NCBI RefSeq assembly: GCF_023715705.1
Contig: NZ_JAMBOS010000025.1
Span: forward strand, 1 to 62,862
Origin: Halalkalibacter oceani
GTDB lineage: Bacteria; Bacillota; Bacilli; Bacillales; Bacillaceae_D
Length of the DNA: 62,862 bases
Direction: 5' to 3'
Both the position numbers and the translations under genes were made by a program. The notes under the pieces are model-generated. The model saw nothing but the letters and a program-made list of their open reading frames with translations. It did not search any database and was not told the origin of the DNA. Positions 58,269 through 62,862 of the stretch are shown here, piece after piece. The stretch's first letter is position 1; each line of letters opens with the position of its first letter.

Positions 58269-60317
58269 ATGCATGCAAACCTACTGAAAAAAGACGGAAT
58301 TTTTCCTTCTGTATGTTCACTTGATTGTCCAGATCAGTGTGGCCTTCTCGTGCATAAAGAAAATGGAAAAATCGTCAAAGTCGAAGGAGATCCCGATCAT
58401 CCAGTCACGAAAGGAAGCATTTGCAACAAGGTCCGCCATATGACGGAACGTCTATACGATCCGAAAAGACTGACCACTCCCCTGAAACGAACGGGGAAAA
58501 AGGGAGACGGCCGCTTTACGCCGATTACGTGGGATGAAGCAATTGAAACGATTGTCTCTAACTGGAAGCATTTCATAAAGGAGCATGGACCGGAGTCCAT
58601 TCTTCCCTACAGCTTTTACGGCAACATGGGAAATATTAATGCCGAAGGGATGGACCGCCGCTTTTTTTACCGACTCGGAGCAAGTCAGCTCGAGCGGGCA
58701 ATCTGCTCTGTCGCCGGCTCAACCGGCTATAAGTATACAATGGGCGGTAGCGTCGGAACAGACCCAGAGGAAACGACGGAAACGAAGCTGTTCATCATGT
58801 GGGGGATCAATGCCGTCAGCACGAATATGCATCAGATGACGATTGCCCAGAAAGCCCGGAAAAATGGCGCTAAAATCGTCGTAATCGATGTCCATAAAAA
58901 TCAGACAGGACGAATGGCCGACTGGTTCATTCCGATCTGGCCCGGCACCGATAGCGCGCTGGCGCTTGGAATGATGCATATCCTCTTTGCTGAAAAGATG
59001 GTCGATCGCGACTTTATGAAGGAATTCACCGTTGGCTATGCGGAGCTGGAGGAGCATGTCAAACAGTACGATCCACAAACCGTTTCCGAGATTACTGGCG
59101 TGCCTGTCGACGATATTTACGAGCTGACACGGATGTACGGGACAACGTCGCCATCGTTTATCCGGATCGGCAACGGACTCCAGCACCATGATAACGGAGG
59201 AATGATTGTCCGCACGATCGCCTGTCTCCCTGCTCTCACTGGTGCCTGGCAGGTAAAAGGAGGAGGGGCAATCAAGTCAAATAAAAGCTTTTTACGCCAT
59301 AATAGCGCAGCGCTCCAGCGTCCGGACTTACTTGAAAACAAGCAGACGAGAACGTTCAATATGAATCAGCTCGGCAAGGTGCTGCTTGAAGCCGATCCCC
59401 CGGTTTATTCGTTGTTTATTTACAATGCTAATCCGGCTGTTGTCACACCGGAAAGCAATAAAGTCCGAAAAGGATTAAGCCGGGACGACTTGTTTACCGT
59501 CGTGCACGATCTCTTTTTAACGGAGACGGCCCAATACGCCGATATCGTCCTACCGGCGGCTTCGGCCTTTGAACAAACCGACTTTTATGCTTCTTACTGG
59601 CATCACTATATGCAATTGCAACAGCCTGTGGTCGAGCCATATGGGGAAAGCAAATCGAATATGGAGGTATTTCGTTTACTGGCGGCAGCCATGGGCTATG
59701 ACGACGAGGCTCTCCAGGCTTCGGATGAAGAGCTGATCGAGCAGACACTTGCCCAGTCGAACAGTCCTTTTGTCAAGCATATCGGCTACGAGGACTTGGT
59801 GGAGAATCACTACGTCAAAGCTGATCGGAGTTCATTCTCGTTGAAGAAGCTCGATACTCCGAGTGGAAAAATTGAGCTGTATTCCGAATTGATGGAGAAG
59901 GATGGCCATCCTCCTCTCCCAACATACACGCCGCTAGTGGAAGAAGAGACGTTCCCGTTTTTATTCGTACCGGGGCCAAACCATAATTTCCTGAACTCGA
60001 CTTTCTCCAACAATGAAAAGCATATTAAATTTGAAAAGACAGCGAAGATTCATATGAATAGAAAAGATGCAGAGGCTTTAAATATCGAGGATGGCGAGCT
60101 TGTCCGCCTCTGGAATGAGCGCGGAGAATGTGAGCTGACGGCCGCTGTCGGAGAGAACGTCCTCCCCGGCGTTGTCGTCAGTCAGGGACTCTGGGCTGAT
60201 ATGCCGGGAAAGAAGCAAACAGTCAATGCCCTCACGCCTGATCGATTGGCTGACATGGGCGGCGGAGCGACCTTTTTCTCCGGTCGAGTCAATGTGGAAA
60301 AGATCAGCTTAGATTAA
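58269..60317 (+). CDS. Molybdopterin-dependent oxidoreductase (formate dehydrogenase/DMSO reductase superfamily, YoaE-like)
   Basis: A 682-residue cytosolic Mo/W-bis-MGD enzyme (no Tat signal). The N-terminal [4Fe-4S] motif is CSLDCPDQCGLLV with a fourth Cys in GSICNK. FYGNMGNINAEGMDRRFFYRLG and LFIMWGINAVSTNMHQM belong to the cofactor domains, and the C-terminal molydopterin-dinucleotide domain runs from about 565. It resembles the uncharacterised YoaE/YyaE proteins of B. subtilis. The metal ligand may be the Cys in RAICSVAG. Substrate unknown. It stands alone, with no membrane or ferredoxin partner alongside. GAGGGG precedes the ATG by 10 nt. Confidence 0.9.
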   Translation: MHANLLKKDGIFPSVCSLDCPDQCGLLVHKENGKIVKVEGDPDHPVTKGSICNKVRHMTERLYDPKRLTTPLKRTGKKGDGRFTPITWDEAIETIVSNWKHFIKEHGPESILPYSFYGNMGNINAEGMDRRFFYRLGASQLERAICSVAGSTGYKYTMGGSVGTDPEETTETKLFIMWGINAVSTNMHQMTIAQKARKNGAKIVVIDVHKNQTGRMADWFIPIWPGTDSALALGMMHILFAEKMVDRDFMKEFTVGYAELEEHVKQYDPQTVSEITGVPVDDIYELTRMYGTTSPSFIRIGNGLQHHDNGGMIVRTIACLPALTGAWQVKGGGAIKSNKSFLRHNSAALQRPDLLENKQTRTFNMNQLGKVLLEADPPVYSLFIYNANPAVVTPESNKVRKGLSRDDLFTVVHDLFLTETAQYADIVLPAASAFEQTDFYASYWHHYMQLQQPVVEPYGESKSNMEVFRLLAAAMGYDDEALQASDEELIEQTLAQSNSPFVKHIGYEDLVENHYVKADRSSFSLKKLDTPSGKIELYSELMEKDGHPPLPTYTPLVEEETFPFLFVPGPNHNFLNSTFSNNEKHIKFEKTAKIHMNRKDAEALNIEDGELVRLWNERGECELTAAVGENVLPGVVVSQGLWADMPGKKQTVNALTPDRLADMGGGATFFSGRVNVEKISLD

Positions 60318-60352
60318 CGACGTGTCCTGCTGAAATATATGATGCTGTAACA

Positions 60353-60386
60353 GTGAGCCAGGAAGTGGATTTCCTGGCTCACTTTG
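60353..60386 (+). terminator. Terminator between the oxidoreductase gene and the chemoreceptor gene
   Basis: Stem GTGAGCCAGGAA/TTTCCTGGCTCAC with a 5-nt loop, then TTTG. Few T residues on either strand. It probably serves both convergent genes. Confidence 0.68.
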
Positions 60387-60390
60387 TGCA

Positions 60391-60506
60391 GCCGGGCAAC
60401 CTTGTTTTTTTTGCTTTGAAGCTTTGGGCAGGAGGTTTACAGTGCTTTTCGATGAACAGAGTGGCACTGACTTCAAGCCGGGCTGTAAAAATCAACCTTG
60501 TTATAC
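60391..60506. repeat. Imperfect direct repeat at the 3' end of the chemoreceptor gene
   Basis: AGCCGGGCAACCTTGTT (60391-60407) is partly repeated as AGCCGGGC...CAACCTTGTT (60477-60502), the second with an insertion. The last 2-3 nt of the chemoreceptor gene lie within it. Origin unclear. Confidence 0.45.
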
Positions 60507-62180
60507 CTTAAACTTGCCCGTCGCGTCTTGCAGCTCTGTCGATAGCTGACTTAATGCTTCCGCCGAGCTGGCGATTTCCTTCATCGAGGCCAGCTGTTCT
60601 TCCGCACTGGCAGCAACCGCTTGAGCAGAATCTGCATTTTCGACAGATGCGTGCTCCATCGAAGTGAGCGCTTCATTGAGTTGCCCTGTATGCCGCAGGA
60701 TTTGTCTGGTCGCCGTCATGACGTGATTCATTTCGCCTGTTACACGGGCAATCGCCTCAGCGATACTTGTAAACGCTTCGCCAGCCTTGTGAACGACTTT
60801 TGTACCGACCTCCACCTCGTTAGTGCCCTTGCCCATTTCATCGACTGCCTGAGCTGTGCCTTTTTGAATCTGCTCAAGCATCCCTGATATTTTCTCGGCT
60901 GACTGACGTGATTCTTCTGCCAGCTTCCGAACCTCATCAGCGACGACCGCGAATCCTTTACCATGCTCACCTGCCCGAGCCGCTTCTATTGCCGCATTTA
61001 ACGCTAATAAATTCGTTTGCTCAGCGATTGTTGTAATAAGGGTCACCACATGATCAATTTCTTTCGTCTGCTCACCTAATTGCTGAATAAGCACCGCTGC
61101 ATGTCCGACTGTTTGTTGAATTGTACTTATTTGTTGAGCAGCCTGTTCTATTGCCTCCTCTCCCTCCCGGGTCTGATGGGCCGCCTCGTCTGCCAGCAAC
61201 GCCACACCATTTGCCGCCTGTGTAATTCTCTGGACACCCTCATTTACATGCTCCGCCGAGGTTTTGCTTTCTTTTGCTTGTTGAACCGTCTGCTCGGAGG
61301 CCGCAGAAACAGCTTGAATTGCCCCGGCAATCTGATTCGTTGCCGCTGCTGACTGTTGCGAGCTGGCAGACAACTGCTCTGCTGTGGCGGCCACCTGCTC
61401 CGACATCACTGATGTTCTTTTCAGCAGACCACTTAAATTTCCTGTCATATCATTAAAGGCCGTTGATAACTGACCTACTTCATCCTTTGTCTGTATTGAT
61501 ATCCGCTCACCTGTTAAATCTCCAGTTGCCACAATTGTAACCTTTTGTAATAGCACCTTTAACGGTCTTACAATAAGATTGGCCATAAATAAGGCAATCA
61601 GAATACTGAGAACGAACATACTCCCCGCAATGACAGCGGTTACATTAAGAAGTTGACTGCTTCCTCTCGCCATCGCGTCCAGCTGTTGAATCAGCTCCTG
61701 CTCTTCCCTCTCGGCTCCTTCCTTATGCCGCTCCATCAGCCCGTTCGCCAACGGAGTCACCTGGGACGACAGCATCCGAATGGCCTGATCACTATCCTCC
61801 GTATCGGTGCGGCTAAAGATTTCCGTTTCCAACAGATTGGTCCATACGTCGCTTTGAATCATTAATTCTTTGATCTCGTCGTCATTCGTATTCTCAACAA
61901 GCCAATTCTCCAGCTCCCTGCTCTCTACTGTTAAGGCCTCGAACTGCTGCAGCGTCTCCTCTCTCCCGACTAGCACATAATTATTTGATAAAGCAAGCCT
62001 TTCAGAAATATTAAGTGCTAACCTTTCTCTCACCAGTACAATGGGAACCTTTTCTGATCGTAGCTGTTCAATCGACTTTGTCGTTTGCTGAATGCTATAA
62101 ATACTGTAAGCAGAAAATGATAAAAGAATTAAAATAATGACTGAAAAACCAAGCACTATTTTTGACTTAATACTCTTCAT
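60501..62180 (-). CDS. Methyl-accepting chemotaxis protein
   Basis: A transmembrane chemoreceptor of 559 residues. TM1 spans about 7-26, an extracytoplasmic four-helix sensor about 27-178, TM2 about 180-203 and HAMP about 204-256. The kinase-control tip [39 protein letters not shown] lies near 375-413. The ligand is unknown. It is a short-sensor (4HB_MCP) type. The ATG at 62180 is preferred. A GTG at 62192 lies only 3 nt from AGGAGG. No sigma-D promoter is apparent. A weak TGAACA, 17 bp, TGATAT is the best sigma-A candidate. Confidence 0.94.
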   Translation of the reverse strand: MKSIKSKIVLGFSVIILILLSFSAYSIYSIQQTTKSIEQLRSEKVPIVLVRERLALNISERLALSNNYVLVGREETLQQFEALTVESRELENWLVENTNDDEIKELMIQSDVWTNLLETEIFSRTDTEDSDQAIRMLSSQVTPLANGLMERHKEGAEREEQELIQQLDAMARGSSQLLNVTAVIAGSMFVLSILIALFMANLIVRPLKVLLQKVTIVATGDLTGERISIQTKDEVGQLSTAFNDMTGNLSGLLKRTSVMSEQVAATAEQLSASSQQSAAATNQIAGAIQAVSAASEQTVQQAKESKTSAEHVNEGVQRITQAANGVALLADEAAHQTREGEEAIEQAAQQISTIQQTVGHAAVLIQQLGEQTKEIDHVVTLITTIAEQTNLLALNAAIEAARAGEHGKGFAVVADEVRKLAEESRQSAEKISGMLEQIQKGTAQAVDEMGKGTNEVEVGTKVVHKAGEAFTSIAEAIARVTGEMNHVMTATRQILRHTGQLNEALTSMEHASVENADSAQAVAASAEEQLASMKEIASSAEALSQLSTELQDATGKFKV

Positions 62181-62296
62181 TTTACCCCCCACTTTCCTCC
62201 TAGTACATTACTATTATCCTATATCATAATATAAAAATTGGAATGTTCATACTATTATTAATACTTATCCCTCAGAAATTCATCCTTCCTTATGCA

Positions 62297-62326
62297 GAAA
62301 AAACACAACCCATTAGGATCGTGTTT
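62297..62326 (-). terminator. Distal degenerate rRNA terminator (T3)
   Basis: Minus-strand stem AAAACAC/GTGTTTT with inner CC/GG, then T residues. It is a decayed relative of the two terminators closer to 5S. Confidence 0.65.
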
Positions 62327-62342
62327 TACGGTCCGCAACCAG

Positions 62343-62502
62343 AGTGCTTTGCTTCGCTGTTTTCTCACGCAGTACCCATCGGCTTTTCATAGAAGCCGCT
62401 CGTTCTTCCGAACGAGTGCTCTTCGCGCCTTGTGCGTTATCTTTTGTGCAAATAAAAAAGCACAATCCGTTTGGATTGTACTTTATCGCCCGGCAACGTC
62501 CT
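62343..62502 (-). repeat. rRNA-tail repeat unit, second copy
   Basis: Parallels 62609-62767 with high identity: it includes a GCTTTGCTTCGCTG stretch, the CTCGTTC/GAACGAG hairpin (62399-62416), GCACAA, a terminator (62452-62484) and a 16-nt copy of the 5S 3' end (GGACGTTGCCGGGCG on the minus strand, 62486-62502). The 5S body is not present. The inter-unit stretch (62503-62608) has TTTGTCTTC/GAAGACAAA inverted arms. Confidence 0.85.
62452..62484 (-). terminator. Second rRNA terminator (T2)
   Basis: Minus-strand stem AAAGTACAATCC/GGATTGTGCTTT with a 4-nt loop and a T run, nearly identical to T1. Confidence 0.85.
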
Positions 62503-62608
62503 GGCTCTCCATTTGTCTTCTACGGGGATGATCCTCATGTCACTTTCCTCCGTCCCCTTTTCATGAAGTCCTACGAAGACAAACGGCTCGTCTCACAGGG
62601 GGATCATG

Positions 62609-62767
62609 CTGCTTTGCTTCGCTGCTTACTCATGAAGCTCCATCGGCTTTTTCATAGAAGCGGCTCGTTCTTCCGAACGAGTGCTCTTCAGGCCTTGTGC
62701 GTTATCCTTTGTGCAATAAAAAAAGTACAATCCGCTTGGATTGTACTTTATCGCCCGGCAACGTCCT
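62609..62767 (-). repeat. rRNA-tail repeat unit, first copy (contains the 5S 3' end)
   Basis: From GCTTTGCTTCGCTG through the GTTCTTCCGAAC hairpin and terminator T1 to the last 16 nt of 5S. The 127-bp core (62641-62767) differs from 62377-62502 at only a handful of positions. Confidence 0.85.
62717..62749 (-). terminator. Primary terminator of the rRNA operon (T1)
   Basis: Perfect minus-strand stem AAAGTACAATCC/GGATTGTACTTT with an AAGC loop and seven T residues, starting 3 nt after 5S. Confidence 0.93.
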
Positions 62768-62862
62768 ACTCTTGCAGGGGGAAGCCCCCAACTACCATCG
62801 GCGCTGAAGAGCTTAACGACCGTGTTCGGCATGGGAACGGGTGTGACCTCTTCGCTATCGCC
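62752..62862 (-). rRNA. 5S rRNA (5' end lies beyond the window)
   Basis: On the minus strand: GGCGATAGCGAAGAGG, CACCCGTTCCCATGCCGAACACGG, GTTAAGCTCTTCAGCGCCGATGGTAGT and the terminal stem ending GACGTTGCCGGGC. Nearly the whole of 5S is present; only the first few nucleotides are cut by the window edge. It ends the rRNA operon that corresponds to rrnA of B. subtilis. Confidence 0.96.

Noticed and set aside
62292-62832. Two short frames in the rRNA tail, one on each strand
   Set aside because: They lie in duplicated non-coding rRNA sequence, partly inside 5S. Their similarity is due to the DNA repeat.

Overview
The window is a core-chromosome segment of an endospore-forming Bacillaceae (Firmicutes). 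Gene content and order match the Bacillus subtilis stretch from the 5S gene of rrnA through csfB, tmk, holB, abrB, metS, veg, spoVG, glmU, mfd, spoVT, divIC, spoIIE, tilS, ftsH, cysK and the folate operon to lysS and the next 16S gene. It is presented in reverse, so nearly every gene is on the minus strand. The species cannot be named from this sequence. Base composition is near 50% GC, higher than B. subtilis. The window is bounded by two rRNA operons in the same orientation: the 16S 5' end at 1-46 with its tandem promoters, and the 5S 3' part at 62752-62862.

Layout by coordinate. 1-2046: rRNA start, lysS. 2089-7915: a compact folate operon (pabB, pabA, pabC, folP, folB, folK, yazB, dusB). 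8151-10845: cysK, hslO, coaX. 11083-18060: ftsH, hpt, tilS, a split ThrE-type exporter pair, yabT, yabS. 18149-23512: spoIIE, elongator tRNA-Met, yabR, divIC, yabQ, yabP, rqcP. 23499-31301: mazG-type yabN, yabM, spoVT, mfd. 31605-35911: fin, pth, ctc, prs, glmU. 36034-36801: an IS3-family remnant. 36826-41298: spoVG, ridA, purR, ispE, sspF, veg, yabG. 41349-48021: ksgA, rnmV, yabE, tatD, metS with a T-box leader. 48022-50847: a HerA-type ATPase plus NurA nuclease pair. 51032-58105: abrB (plus strand), rsmI, yabB, yabA, ricT, holB, darA, tmk, yaaO, csfB. 58269-62180: a molybdopterin oxidoreductase (plus strand) and a chemoreceptor. 62193-62862: degenerate tandem copies of the rRNA operon tail, then 5S.

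Functionally the region combines translation and tRNA work (lysS, metS, tilS, dusB, pth, ksgA, rnmV, rsmI, ctc, rqcP, tRNA-Met), DNA replication and repair (holB, yabA, mfd, HerA-NurA), cofactor and nucleotide precursors (folate genes, coaX, prs, hpt, purR, tmk), wall and isoprenoid precursors (glmU, ispE), and a dense sporulation layer (spoIIE, spoVG, spoVT, yabG, yabP/Q, sspF, fin, csfB, yabT/S, ricT). Readable control signals fit those roles: sigma-H at spoVG, sigma-G at sspF and spoVT, sigma-F/G at fin, sigma-F at csfB, sigma-K at yabG, sigma-B plus sigma-A at ctc, Spo0A boxes at abrB and spoIIE, twin PurBoxes at purR, and a T-box at metS.

The parts not explained by the conserved backbone are the HerA-NurA pair, the ThrE pair, the oxidoreductase/chemoreceptor block beside 5S, the IS remnant, a 58-bp near-identical intergenic hairpin repeat (8077 and 33343), a shorter 24-bp repeat (20906 and 53061), and the three-copy rRNA tail. 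I see no CRISPR array, prophage or plainly novel multi-gene system. HerA-NurA is the best candidate for a second look, but both of its families are known.
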